64,000 nt of DNA, taken from NCBI RefSeq assembly GCF_003970385.1, contig NZ_RXZH01000004.1:62001-126000 (forward strand), read 5' to 3'. The position numbers and the translations under genes are program-made. The notes under the pieces were generated by a model. The model was not told the origin of the DNA, did not search any database, and worked only from the letters and a program-made list of their open reading frames with translations. Positions 8,995-17,773 of this stretch are shown in pieces. The first letter of the stretch is position 1. Every line of letters starts with the position of its first letter. The stretch comes from Vibrio aquaticus. GTDB taxonomy: Bacteria > Pseudomonadota > Gammaproteobacteria > Enterobacterales > Vibrionaceae.

Positions 8995-9321
8995 ATGTTT
9001 TCGAGCCCTAGATCTTGGGGCTCAATATACTTCCATCGTCACTTCTTCTCATTACCTTCAAATCAACGCCTGATTTATCCTTATTACCATGGGGACAACA
9101 AGGCACTTATCATTGCAGCATCACTACTTTTCACCTCTGGTATTGCTTACGCAGACAATCACCCTCACTCAGGTTTTTGTAGTGAGAGACCGGATGGCAC
9201 CTATGCAGACCCAGAGTCCAAAACTCAATTCTATGTATGCCTTGAGGGTGCTACTTATGTACAGTTATGTCCAGCAGGTACGATATACGACGAATCTTTT
9301 AACGGCTGTACTTGGCAATAA
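8995..9321 (+). pseudogene. Small secreted CBM14 (peritrophin-A-like) chitin-binding protein; start damaged or unusual
   Basis: The C-terminal part reads as a signal peptide (KALIIAASLLFTSGIAYA) followed by one Cys-containing module: FCSERPDGTYADPES, FYVCLEG, VQLCPAGTIYDESFNGC. The Cys pattern and PAGTxYD are typical of peritrophin-A/CBM14 domains that bind chitin. No in-frame ATG sits directly before the signal peptide. The nearest, at 8995, would add a 33-residue non-signal-like leader and has no ribosome binding site. GGGGA lies 4 bp before the AAG that should be codon 2, and an ATG at 9089 is in another frame. Either a start codon was lost, there is a one-base frameshift, or a rare start is used. 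Confidence 0.65.
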
Positions 9322-9375
9322 TCCCGACTTTCATATCGTCAGTTTTACCACTGACAAATAAGTTTTAATAAAGAA

Positions 9376-9407
9376 AAACCCCAGCAGCTTTTCAGCCACT
9401 GGGGTTT
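9376..9407. terminator. Bidirectional terminator between the CBM14 gene and the NSS transporter
   Basis: A 9-bp stem AAACCCCAG/CTGGGGTTT with a 14-nt loop that can extend the pairing (GC/GC). A-rich and T-rich flanks are on both sides, so it could serve both converging genes. Confidence 0.85.
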
Positions 9408-9433
9408 GTTATTTCGAACTTAGTCGGTTTTTG

Positions 9434-10864
9434 CTATAGCTTCTTAGAGAAGACACCCGCGAGAGCGATAATACCAATACCTACTAGCATAATTTCGCCT
9501 TTACCGCTGTCGAAACCAGACTTAATACCCATGAACGCTACGATAGCAATTGCAACTGGGATTACGTACTTAACTAGGTTGTACCATAGACCGAACAGTG
9601 GGAAAGATACTTTGCCGTCGTTCGTGATTTCTTTTTCAAGCTCTGAGCGAGATAGACGCCAGCCCGCGAAGATACACACTAACATACCGCCAACCGCTAG
9701 GAAGATCTTGTCTGTTAGTAGGTCAAAGATATCGAATGCGCCCGTACCGAATAGAGTTGGACCAACGCCACCAAGCGACAGTGACGCGAACACACAGAGT
9801 GTTGCCATTACTACACTTGCAGAAATTACCGCTCTTGAACGCTTCATGCCTTTTTCATCGATTAGGTAAGAAACCACTACTTCTAGTAGAGATACTGAAG
9901 AAGTTAGAGCCGCTACCGTTAGGCCGATGAAGAATAGTAGAGCAAGTAGAAGACCAATTAAGCCACCCATTTCAGCGAACAGTTGAGGAACAACAACGAA
10001 TACTAGACCAGGACCTGCTGAAGGCGCCATACCGAACGCGAACATTGCTGGGAACATTGCAACACCTGCTAGGATAGCAACACCCGTGTCCATCGCGGTA
10101 ACCATACCTGTCGTCTGTACTAGGTTCTCTTTCTTCTTCAGGTAAGAACCGTATGTCATCATACAACCCATACCAAGAGATAGAGAGAAGAACGCTTGAC
10201 CAAGAGCGGCAAGAACAACGTTACTGTCTACTTTAGAGAAGTCCGGTTTGAATAGGAACTCTACACCCGCCATTGCGCCTGGTAGCGTCATGCCGTATAC
10301 CGCTACCGTGATAAGGATAACGAATAGTAGAGGCATAAGAACTTTACCTGCTTTCTCGATACCGCCAGAGATGCCTCTCATTACGATAACGATGTTTAGC
10401 ATTAGGTAAACGCCCATCCACATTAGAGGCTGAACTGGGTCAGAGATAAAGCCACCGAAGCTATCACCGATTGCTTCAGGCGTGCTTAATAGACCACCAC
10501 CTACTTTAAAGATGTAAGCCAGTGCCCAACCACCTACTACTGGGTAGAAACCCATGATAAGTAGACCACTTAAAACACCAATAACACCAGTAAACGCCCA
10601 ACGACGATCAGTCGATTTGAACGCACCTACTGCTGATAGACCTGTCTTACGACCAACAGCGAATTCTGTAAGCATTACGCTGAAGCCGATAAATAGTACG
10701 AACATAAGATAGATAAGAACGAATGCGCCACCACCACTCTCACCAGCTGTGTAAGGAAACTTCCAAATGTTACCAAGACCTACAGCTGAACCTGCTGCAG
10801 CCATTACGAAGCCTAATTTAGACCCCCATGTATCACGGGGCTGTGTACTTGAACTAGTAGCCAC
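9434..10864 (-). CDS. Sodium-dependent (neurotransmitter:sodium symporter family) transporter
   Basis: 476 codons. The start is GTG at 10864, fixed by GGAG 8 bp upstream; there is no closer ATG. The N-terminus carries the NSS signature in TM1 (AAAGSAVGLGNIWKFPY) with the unwound Gly-rich ion-binding segment, followed by about 11 further hydrophobic helices as in LeuT-fold symporters. Such proteins couple sodium influx to uptake of amino acids or related amines; the substrate cannot be inferred. Codon choice is narrow (CTA, AAC, CCA rich), which suggests good expression. It is monocistronic with its own terminator. Confidence 0.92.
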   Translation of the reverse strand: MATSSSTQPRDTWGSKLGFVMAAAGSAVGLGNIWKFPYTAGESGGGAFVLIYLMFVLFIGFSVMLTEFAVGRKTGLSAVGAFKSTDRRWAFTGVIGVLSGLLIMGFYPVVGGWALAYIFKVGGGLLSTPEAIGDSFGGFISDPVQPLMWMGVYLMLNIVIVMRGISGGIEKAGKVLMPLLFVILITVAVYGMTLPGAMAGVEFLFKPDFSKVDSNVVLAALGQAFFSLSLGMGCMMTYGSYLKKKENLVQTTGMVTAMDTGVAILAGVAMFPAMFAFGMAPSAGPGLVFVVVPQLFAEMGGLIGLLLALLFFIGLTVAALTSSVSLLEVVVSYLIDEKGMKRSRAVISASVVMATLCVFASLSLGGVGPTLFGTGAFDIFDLLTDKIFLAVGGMLVCIFAGWRLSRSELEKEITNDGKVSFPLFGLWYNLVKYVIPVAIAIVAFMGIKSGFDSGKGEIMLVGIGIIALAGVFSKKL

Positions 10865-11233
10865 GATTTACTCCATTAAAATCATTTTATAAGTTGTGTT
10901 TGCTTCTGTTAGGCGCCTATAAAAGTTGAGTGTATATATTTTTTTACACTTATTAGAATTTTGAGTGACGCTAACGTTATGGCAAGTAAACCAGTTTAAA
11001 AGTAAAATTGGAAGCCCACAAAGTACATTTTTCCACCACAATTGTAATTAATATGTTTAAATGCTGTTTTTTTAGCCTTAAACATCCTGTTGACACTAAT
11101 TTTTACATTTAGCTAACAGAATTGTTCTATTTATGGACTTTTAGCTTCCTGTCGTCCATTTCCGAAAATCTTGCTTGTCGTCCCTTGCCTTCGGTTCTAC
11201 TATTGTCATAGCCACTGTCTTCTAGGTTATTGA
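10865..11233. other. Divergent promoter region between the NSS transporter and cls
   Basis: 369 bp between divergently transcribed genes, without a credible ORF. It should contain both promoters. The best -35 for cls is TTGACA at 11090-11095, but the -10 spaced correctly (around 11113) is poor. AT-rich tracts lie in the middle (10930-11060). No riboswitch-like or repeat structure was recognised. Confidence 0.4.
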
Positions 11234-12688
11234 ATGGAAAAGTTTTATCACTTCCTCACGCTCGCAGGAATTGCTCTATATTGGATTCTTGTTGCTGGTG
11301 TGACGATTCGTGTTGTATTAAAGCGCCGTGCCGTTAGCGTCTCACTTGCCTGGTTGATGATTATCTACATCATTCCTATCGTTGGTGTGGCTTGCTATTT
11401 CTTATTTGGTGAGCTGAATCTTGGCCGCAAACGTGCAGAGCGAGCCAAAGATATGCTTGCTCCGTTTGCTAATTGGTTTTCTAATCTCAATGATTGTCAT
11501 GCACACTCTCCAGAGAGCTTAGGTCGCCACATCTACCGAATAGATGAGCTATGTAACAACCGTCTTGGTTTACCAGCCTTGTCAGGCAACTCTCTTTCGC
11601 TGCAAAGTTCACCTGACAATATCCTCAACTCAATCATCGAAGACATTGAAAATGCACAGTCTAGTATTCGTATGGTTTTTTACATTTGGCACCCTGGTGG
11701 TTTAGCGGATTCTGTTGCATCTGCGTTAATTCGTGCATCGAAGCGCGGTGTAGATGTTAAATTATTGCTAGATTCTGCAGGCAGCCCACGATTTTTCCGT
11801 AGCCAGTGGGCACAGATGATGAAACAGTCTGGGATACAGCTCGTTCACGCACTCGAAGTCAGCCCTTGGCGAATTTTCCTGAGAAGACTGGATTTACGTC
11901 AACACCGAAAGATCATCGTTATCGATGAAAAGATTGGTTATACCGGTTCAATGAACTTAGTCGATCCTGCCCATTTCAAGCAAAATTCCGGAGTTGGTCA
12001 GTGGATTGATATTATGGTGCGCATTACTGGACCAACGGTTAATGTACTTTCTGCGATACATTGTTGGGATTGGGAAGTCGAAACCGGCTCTCGTACATTC
12101 CCCCAGCTTCCTGAATACAAGATCAAACCTGATGAGCCTCAACACCCAGTCCAAGTTGTGCCGTCGGGTCCGGGTATGCCTGAGCATTTGATTTCTCAGG
12201 TGCTGACACTCGCCATCAATCAAGCGAATAAATCGGTACGCATTACAACGCCATATTTTGTCCCAAGTTCCGATCTTCTTGAAACGCTAAAAATGACAGC
12301 CCAACGAGGGATTAATGTTGAGCTTATTATCCCGCACAAGAATGATTCATTAATGGTGCAGTGGGCCTCTCGTGCTTTTTACAGTGAACTGCTGGATGCT
12401 GGTGTTAAGATTTTCGAATTTTATGGGGGCCTACTGCATACCAAGTCGGTCGTCATTGACGAACAATTCTGTCTTGTTGGCACCGTAAACATGGACATGC
12501 GCAGCTTATGGCTCAACTTTGAATTAACGCTCGCGATCGATGATGAAGCGTTTACCAAAGAGATGTACTGGTTGCAGCAAAGCTACATTGAGCAATCTCA
12601 TCAAGTAGACTTTGAACATTGGAAAAAACGCACTCTCTCCTCTCGATTTCTTGAGCGTGTTTTTTATCTCTTCAATCCGCTACTTTAA
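11234..12688 (+). CDS. cls: Cardiolipin synthase
   Basis: 484 codons. Two N-terminal transmembrane helices (about residues 10-28 and 38-58) are followed by two phospholipase-D HKD motifs: HRKIIVID with GSMNL near residue 221, and HTKSVVID with GTVNMDMRS near residue 401. The layout and length match ClsA-type enzymes, which condense two phosphatidylglycerols to cardiolipin in the inner membrane. It is upstream of metC on the same strand, but about 90 bp apart, so cotranscription is uncertain. Confidence 0.95.
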   Translation: MEKFYHFLTLAGIALYWILVAGVTIRVVLKRRAVSVSLAWLMIIYIIPIVGVACYFLFGELNLGRKRAERAKDMLAPFANWFSNLNDCHAHSPESLGRHIYRIDELCNNRLGLPALSGNSLSLQSSPDNILNSIIEDIENAQSSIRMVFYIWHPGGLADSVASALIRASKRGVDVKLLLDSAGSPRFFRSQWAQMMKQSGIQLVHALEVSPWRIFLRRLDLRQHRKIIVIDEKIGYTGSMNLVDPAHFKQNSGVGQWIDIMVRITGPTVNVLSAIHCWDWEVETGSRTFPQLPEYKIKPDEPQHPVQVVPSGPGMPEHLISQVLTLAINQANKSVRITTPYFVPSSDLLETLKMTAQRGINVELIIPHKNDSLMVQWASRAFYSELLDAGVKIFEFYGGLLHTKSVVIDEQFCLVGTVNMDMRSLWLNFELTLAIDDEAFTKEMYWLQQSYIEQSHQVDFEHWKKRTLSSRFLERVFYLFNPLL

Positions 12689-12780
12689 AACTATTGCTAT
12701 TAGACATAGCAATCCTTCTTGATATTCCTTGTCTGCCATGGTTTAAATAAAGCAAATCATGATTCAGACAAGGATTTCCA

Positions 12781-13986
12781 ATGTCAGAAAGCCCGAAGAC
12801 CAAGTTTGTTACCGCTGGTCGAGATAAAAAATGGACCAATGGCGTGGTCAACCCACCCGTTCAACGCGCTTCAACTATCGTATTTGATACCGTTGCGGAG
12901 AAGCAGCAAGCCACCATTAATCGCGCAAACAAGACCCTTTTCTACGGTCGCCGTGGCACGAACACGCACTTTGCTTTTCAAGATGCCATGACCGAGATTG
13001 AAGGCGGTGCGGGCTGTGCGCTCTATCCATGTGGTACTGCTGCGATTTCCAACGCGATCCTCTCTTTTGTAGAGACCGGCGATCACATTTTGATGGTCGA
13101 TACCTGTTACGAGCCGACTCGGGATTTCTGCGATACCATCATGAAAAAGATGGGCGTTGAAACCACTTACTACAACCCAACGATTGGTGACGGCATCCGT
13201 GAACTGATCAAGCCAAATACCAAGATCTTATTTTTGGAGTCTCCTGGTTCTATCACCATGGAAGTTCAAGATGTCCCGACCCTTTCTAAGATCGCTCATG
13301 AGCAAGACATTATCGTGATGCTTGATAACACTTGGGGCGCTGGCGTGAATTTTTCTCCTTTTGATTTCGGTGTCGATATTTCTATTCAAGCAGCAACTAA
13401 ATATATCGTTGGTCACTCTGATGTTATGCTCGGGACAGCTGTCGCAAGTGAAAAATACTGGCCACCACTGAGAGAACAAAGCTATTTGATGGGGCAATGT
13501 GTGTCACCCGATGATGCTTACCTAGGCTTACGTGGTATCCGCACCTTGGACGTGCGCCTGCGCCAACACGCTGAGAACAGTTTGAAAGTCGCAAAGTGGC
13601 TACAAAGCCGTCCTGAAGTTGATCATGTTCGCCACCCAGCACTGGAAACCTGTCCAGGCCATGAGTTTTTCGAGCGTGACTTTACCGGTGGTAACGGTCT
13701 GTTCTCTTTTGTTCTGAAGAGTTCATACTCAAAAGCGACAACGGCTCTACTTGATGGAATGAAGCACTTCAGTATGGGTTATTCTTGGGGCGGCTTTGAA
13801 AGCTTGATCCTTGCCAATGAGCCTAAAAGCTTCAACAGCTTGCGCACTGTCGCGAACCCGAACTTCGAAGGTACTTTGATTCGTTTACACATCGGTTTAG
13901 AAGATACCGATGATCTTATTGCGGATTTAGAAGCTGGTTTTGCTCGCTACAATGCGTTGATTCTAGAGAAAGAAGCAACGGCATAA
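12781..13986 (+). CDS. metC: Cystathionine beta-lyase
   Basis: 401 codons of the Cys/Met PLP-dependent family. The substrate and PLP segments visible are YGRRGTNTHFAFQDAM, CGTAAISNAIL and the PLP-lysine region AATKYIVGHSDVMLG near residue 206, plus SWGGFESL towards the C-terminus. The YGRRGTPT/NTH form and length agree with MetC rather than MetB. It cleaves cystathionine to homocysteine, pyruvate and ammonia in methionine synthesis. AAGGA lies 7 bp before the ATG. No MetJ box array was recognised upstream. Confidence 0.93.
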   Translation: MSESPKTKFVTAGRDKKWTNGVVNPPVQRASTIVFDTVAEKQQATINRANKTLFYGRRGTNTHFAFQDAMTEIEGGAGCALYPCGTAAISNAILSFVETGDHILMVDTCYEPTRDFCDTIMKKMGVETTYYNPTIGDGIRELIKPNTKILFLESPGSITMEVQDVPTLSKIAHEQDIIVMLDNTWGAGVNFSPFDFGVDISIQAATKYIVGHSDVMLGTAVASEKYWPPLREQSYLMGQCVSPDDAYLGLRGIRTLDVRLRQHAENSLKVAKWLQSRPEVDHVRHPALETCPGHEFFERDFTGGNGLFSFVLKSSYSKATTALLDGMKHFSMGYSWGGFESLILANEPKSFNSLRTVANPNFEGTLIRLHIGLEDTDDLIADLEAGFARYNALILEKEATA

Positions 13987-14005
13987 GCGAACAATATTAG
14001 ATATC

Positions 14006-14033
14006 AAAAGAGCGCCTCACTTGGCGCTCTTTT
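14006..14033. terminator. Bidirectional terminator embedded in the tag 3' end
   Basis: An 11-bp stem AAAAGAGCGCC/GGCGCTCTTTT, loop TCACTT, followed by T residues on the plus strand. The tag stop codon (14017-14019) lies in the loop, so the last tag codons (QKSAK) encode half of the stem. It ends metC transcripts and probably tag transcripts too. Confidence 0.88.
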
Positions 14034-14586
14034 GTTTTTTAGGGCAACCAACCACATGGTCATCGACCATGCCAACCGCTTGCATAAAGGCATAGCAGAT
14101 CGTCTCGCCAACAAACTTAAAGCCTTTCTTTTTAAGAAATTTGCTCATTGCTTTAGACTGTTCAGTTGAGGCTGGCACTTCGCTCATCTCTTTCCAGTGA
14201 TTGATGATAGGCTTACCATCGACAAACTGCCAAAGCGCATTAGATAAGCTTCCATACTCTTCGATCAATTCTTTAGCCGCCTTCGCGTTACCAAACACAG
14301 AGTTGATTTTGCCTCGGTGTCTGACCACATCGAAGTTTTCTATGATCAACTCTGTTCGTGCGTCGTCACCCTTAATCAACTTATCCAAGTCATAATCTTC
14401 AAAAGCCGCTCGATAACCTTCTCGCTTTTTCAAGATGGTAATCCAACTTAGCCCAGCTTGTGCTCCTTCTAGGGTGATGAACTCAAACAGTACTTTGTCA
14501 TCGTAAACGGGCTTCCCCCATTCCTCGTCATGATACTGGCGCTCAAGCGGGTGGCTCATTGCCCACGCGCACGTTCTGTCTTCCAT
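14017..14586 (-). CDS. tag: DNA-3-methyladenine glycosylase I
   Basis: 189 codons. The start is MEDRTCAWAMSHPLERQYHDEEWG, with the conserved Cys and His of Tag's zinc-binding region; the C-terminal VVDDHVVGC-type segment supplies the other ligands. The middle has TLEGAQAGLSWITILKKREGYRAAF, a hallmark of the Tag helix-hairpin-helix fold. It removes 3-methyladenine from alkylated DNA. AAGGAG stands 9 bp before the ATG. It is convergent with metC and shares its terminator. Confidence 0.95.
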   Translation of the reverse strand: MEDRTCAWAMSHPLERQYHDEEWGKPVYDDKVLFEFITLEGAQAGLSWITILKKREGYRAAFEDYDLDKLIKGDDARTELIIENFDVVRHRGKINSVFGNAKAAKELIEEYGSLSNALWQFVDGKPIINHWKEMSEVPASTEQSKAMSKFLKKKGFKFVGETICYAFMQAVGMVDDHVVGCPKKQKSAK

Positions 14587-14617
14587 CTACTCGTCTCCTT
14601 TTACTCTTATGCTTATA

Positions 14618-14649
14618 AAAACGCCTCTGAGACAACTCAGAGGCGTTTT
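14618..14649 (-). terminator. Terminator of the vexIJK operon
   Basis: A 14-bp perfect stem AAAACGCCTCTGAG/CTCAGAGGCGTTTT with a 4-nt ACAA loop. On the minus strand it ends in five T residues, just past the RND permease stop. Confidence 0.92.
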
Positions 14650-14671
14650 GATTTAGCCTTTCTAGCCGCCC

Positions 14672-17600
14672 TTACTCAGGTAACGCCAGCTTGTGGAATA
14701 AACGGTAAAGAACAGGTACAACAATAAGCGTCAGTACCGTTGCAAAACCTAAACCAAACATAATGGTAACGGCCATTGGCTTAAAGAAGATATCAGGTAG
14801 GAGTGGAACCATACCTAAAATCGTCGTAATCGCCGCCATACATACAGGGCGTACACGGCTAAGTGCAGCGTCCACAACAGCAACATACGGATCTTTACCT
14901 GTCTTCATTTCGATTTCAATTTGGTCGAGAAGAACAATGCCGTTTTTCAGTAACATCCCTGACAAGCTTAAGAAACCAAGCAGTGCCATAAAGCCAAATG
15001 GCGTATTAAGTGCTAATAAGCCGGTTGTAACACCTATAATGGCAAGTGGCACCGTTAACCAGACAATCAAGGGTTCTTTCACTGAGTTGAACAGGAAGAC
15101 CGTCACCAAGAACATGAACAAGTAACCCATTGGCATGGTCGTAAACAGCGACGCTTGCGCTTCACCTGAAGACTCATACTCCCCGCCCCACTCTAGTGAA
15201 TAACCTGGAGGAAGTTCAATCGCTTCAATTTGCGGCATCAAACGTTTCTGCAATGTCGAAGCCGTCTCTTCACCTAACAGATCAGGGTCAGCCATCACCG
15301 TGAGCATGCGCTTGCGGTTCTTACGAACAATGATTGGGTCTTCCCAACGTAGATCGTATCCCATCGTGATTTGTTGCAATGGAATGTACTCGCTAAGTGC
15401 TGGACTCCAAATCTTCATCCCTTCAATGTTACGGATATCAATACGCTCATCTTCCGGTAATCGCGCCACAATCGGCATTAGCGTTGTACCATCTCGATAC
15501 ACACCGACTGCTTTTCCTGAGAACGACATCGCTAAGAACTCGTCCACATCCGATTTAGTGATACCGTAACGGCGAGCTTGGCTTTCGTTAAACTGAGGCT
15601 CAAGCACCTTAGTTCTTTCACGCCAGTCATGACGAACATTGGTCGTGCCTGGATCCGCTTGCATGATGTCTTCAACTTGCTTCGCAATTCCGCGTAACAC
15701 GGTAGGATCAGAACCAATCACACGCGCTTCAATCTTTGCACCACCACCTGGGCCTAACTCAATTTGCTTAAGCTTGTAGTTAATCTCAGGGAAGTTGTCC
15801 TCTAGATGCTGTCTAAAGTTCTTCATCAGCTCAGGAAGCTTTTCGTAGTCAGTCACTCGTGTTGTGATTTCACCATACGCTGCATAGCTTTTCTCTGGTG
15901 CGTAGGTCAGCATAAAGCGCTGCAAACCTTTACCTGCCGTGGTGGTAATGTGAGCAACGCCATCTTGCTCGGAAATCCAAGATTCCAGTGCTTTGAGCTT
16001 AGTATTGGTTGCACGAATGTCTGTCCCTTCAGGCAGCCAAATATCCGCTTGGAAAATTGGCGTCGTAGAAGATGGGAAGAAAGATTGTTTCACTTGAGAG
16101 AAGCCAACGATGCTTGCCGCTAGACCAAGAATCAGAACCACTACCGTCAGCCATGCTCGCTTCATACAAAACTCTAGGAAGTTTTTGTATACCACGAAGA
16201 TCATACCGTTGTACGGGTCACTATTTTCACCGTCTTGCTTAAATTTCTGACCTTTAAAGAAAATGTCAGCAAAAAACGGCGTTAATGAAATAGCGGTAAA
16301 CCAACTCAGCATCAATGAGATAAGTAGAACGGTAAATAAGGTGCCACAGTATTCACCAGTCGCGTCTTCTGAAAGTCCGATAGGCGCAAACGCAGTAACA
16401 GCAATGACCGTTGCCCCTAAAAGAGGCCACTTGGTTTGCGTTACGATATCGGTAGCCGCTTGCATCCGCGTCCGGCCTTTTTGCGTCCCTATCAATATCC
16501 CTTCGACCACCACGATGGCGTTATCCACCAGCATCCCGAGCGCAATAACCAATGCACCCAGCGAGATACGTTGCAAGTCGATGGCGAAGTACTTCATAAA
16601 GATGAAAGTACCTAGCACCGTGAGCAACAAAATAAGACCAATCAATAAGCCTGAGCGTATGCCCATAAAGAAAAGTAGAACGATGATTACGATAGCCACC
16701 GCTTGACCAAGACTGACCACAAAGCCGCTAACCGACTTATCCACTTCTTTTGGCTGACTGTAGATTTCTGAAATATCAACGCCAACCGGTTGTTGGAACT
16801 TAAGTTCAGCAAGTCGGCGGTCAAAACGCTCACCCACTTCGACTACATTGACACCTTGCGCGAATGAGACACCAAGATTAAGCGCCAAATCACCATTGAA
16901 GGTAATAATGTTGGTAGGCACCTCCACATAACCGCGCGTAATGTCCGCAACGTCTTTTAAATAAATAAGACCTTGCGCGCCACTTTCGGTGATGATCAAG
17001 TCACCCAGTTGGTCGACATTTTGGAACTCACCAGTTGGGTGAATACGGATATATTCATCACCAATTCGGATCGCTCCGGCGTCAGACACCACGTTTTGAG
17101 TCGAGAGGAGATTAAATACGGTACTAGGGGCCAGTCCTAAGCTACTCAAGCGTTTCATTGAGATTTCTATGAATACTTGTTCTTGCTGCTGACCAGAAAC
17201 CGACACCTTACTTACGCCATCGATCAGCTCTAGTTCACGCCTTAGATAGTCCACATAGTCGAGCAGCTCTTTGTAACTGTAGCCATCACCGGTCACGGCG
17301 AGCAAAATGCCGTAAACGTCACCAAAGTCATCGATCACCTGAGGGTCATTAACCCCTGGAGGCAACTGCCCTTTCAAGTCGTTCACTTTTCGGCGCAGTT
17401 CATCCCAGATTTGCGGCAAATCATCTGGACCGTAGTTGTTCTTCATCGTTACCGTAATTTGTGACAAACCACGGCTTGAAATAGAGTTCACTTCATCAAC
17501 ATAGGTTAATTGCTGAATCGCTTTTTCAAGTGGATAGGTCACTTCTTCTTCCACTTGCTGTGGCGTTGCACCCGGGTAAGACGTCACCACCATCGCATCT

Positions 17601-17773
17601 TTAATGGTAAAAGCCGGATCTTCTAATCGACCTAATCCAAAGAAAGCGGCTGCACCACCGATCAAAAAGATCAGTGATATCATCCAACTGATCACTCGGT
17701 TGCGAATAAAATACGCGGCGATCCCTGTTACATCATCATCGCTTTGAGGCGAGTTAACGTTTTTATCACTCAT
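14672..17773 (-). CDS. vexK: RND efflux pump inner-membrane transporter
   Basis: 1033 codons of the AcrB/HAE superfamily. There are twelve expected helices, with TM1 near residues 28-48 and a run of helices at about 335-535 and 855-1020. The TM4 proton-relay segment ALVIALGMLVDNAIVVVE is intact with its paired aspartate. Periplasmic docking and porter loops lie between. It starts inside the end of the upstream adaptor gene (8-bp overlap). Two adaptor genes precede it; from memory, a two-adaptor RND operon next to psp corresponds to V. cholerae VexIJK. No outer-membrane factor gene is here, so TolC is the likely partner. Confidence 0.93.
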   Translation of the reverse strand: MSDKNVNSPQSDDDVTGIAAYFIRNRVISWMISLIFLIGGAAAFFGLGRLEDPAFTIKDAMVVTSYPGATPQQVEEEVTYPLEKAIQQLTYVDEVNSISSRGLSQITVTMKNNYGPDDLPQIWDELRRKVNDLKGQLPPGVNDPQVIDDFGDVYGILLAVTGDGYSYKELLDYVDYLRRELELIDGVSKVSVSGQQQEQVFIEISMKRLSSLGLAPSTVFNLLSTQNVVSDAGAIRIGDEYIRIHPTGEFQNVDQLGDLIITESGAQGLIYLKDVADITRGYVEVPTNIITFNGDLALNLGVSFAQGVNVVEVGERFDRRLAELKFQQPVGVDISEIYSQPKEVDKSVSGFVVSLGQAVAIVIIVLLFFMGIRSGLLIGLILLLTVLGTFIFMKYFAIDLQRISLGALVIALGMLVDNAIVVVEGILIGTQKGRTRMQAATDIVTQTKWPLLGATVIAVTAFAPIGLSEDATGEYCGTLFTVLLISLMLSWFTAISLTPFFADIFFKGQKFKQDGENSDPYNGMIFVVYKNFLEFCMKRAWLTVVVLILGLAASIVGFSQVKQSFFPSSTTPIFQADIWLPEGTDIRATNTKLKALESWISEQDGVAHITTTAGKGLQRFMLTYAPEKSYAAYGEITTRVTDYEKLPELMKNFRQHLEDNFPEINYKLKQIELGPGGGAKIEARVIGSDPTVLRGIAKQVEDIMQADPGTTNVRHDWRERTKVLEPQFNESQARRYGITKSDVDEFLAMSFSGKAVGVYRDGTTLMPIVARLPEDERIDIRNIEGMKIWSPALSEYIPLQQITMGYDLRWEDPIIVRKNRKRMLTVMADPDLLGEETASTLQKRLMPQIEAIELPPGYSLEWGGEYESSGEAQASLFTTMPMGYLFMFLVTVFLFNSVKEPLIVWLTVPLAIIGVTTGLLALNTPFGFMALLGFLSLSGMLLKNGIVLLDQIEIEMKTGKDPYVAVVDAALSRVRPVCMAAITTILGMVPLLPDIFFKPMAVTIMFGLGFATVLTLIVVPVLYRLFHKLALPE

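Noticed and set aside
9089..9361. 90-codon ORF in another frame over the CBM14 gene
   Set aside because: The translation is low-complexity and has no signal or domain; only its ATG matters as a possible frameshifted start of the CBM14 protein.
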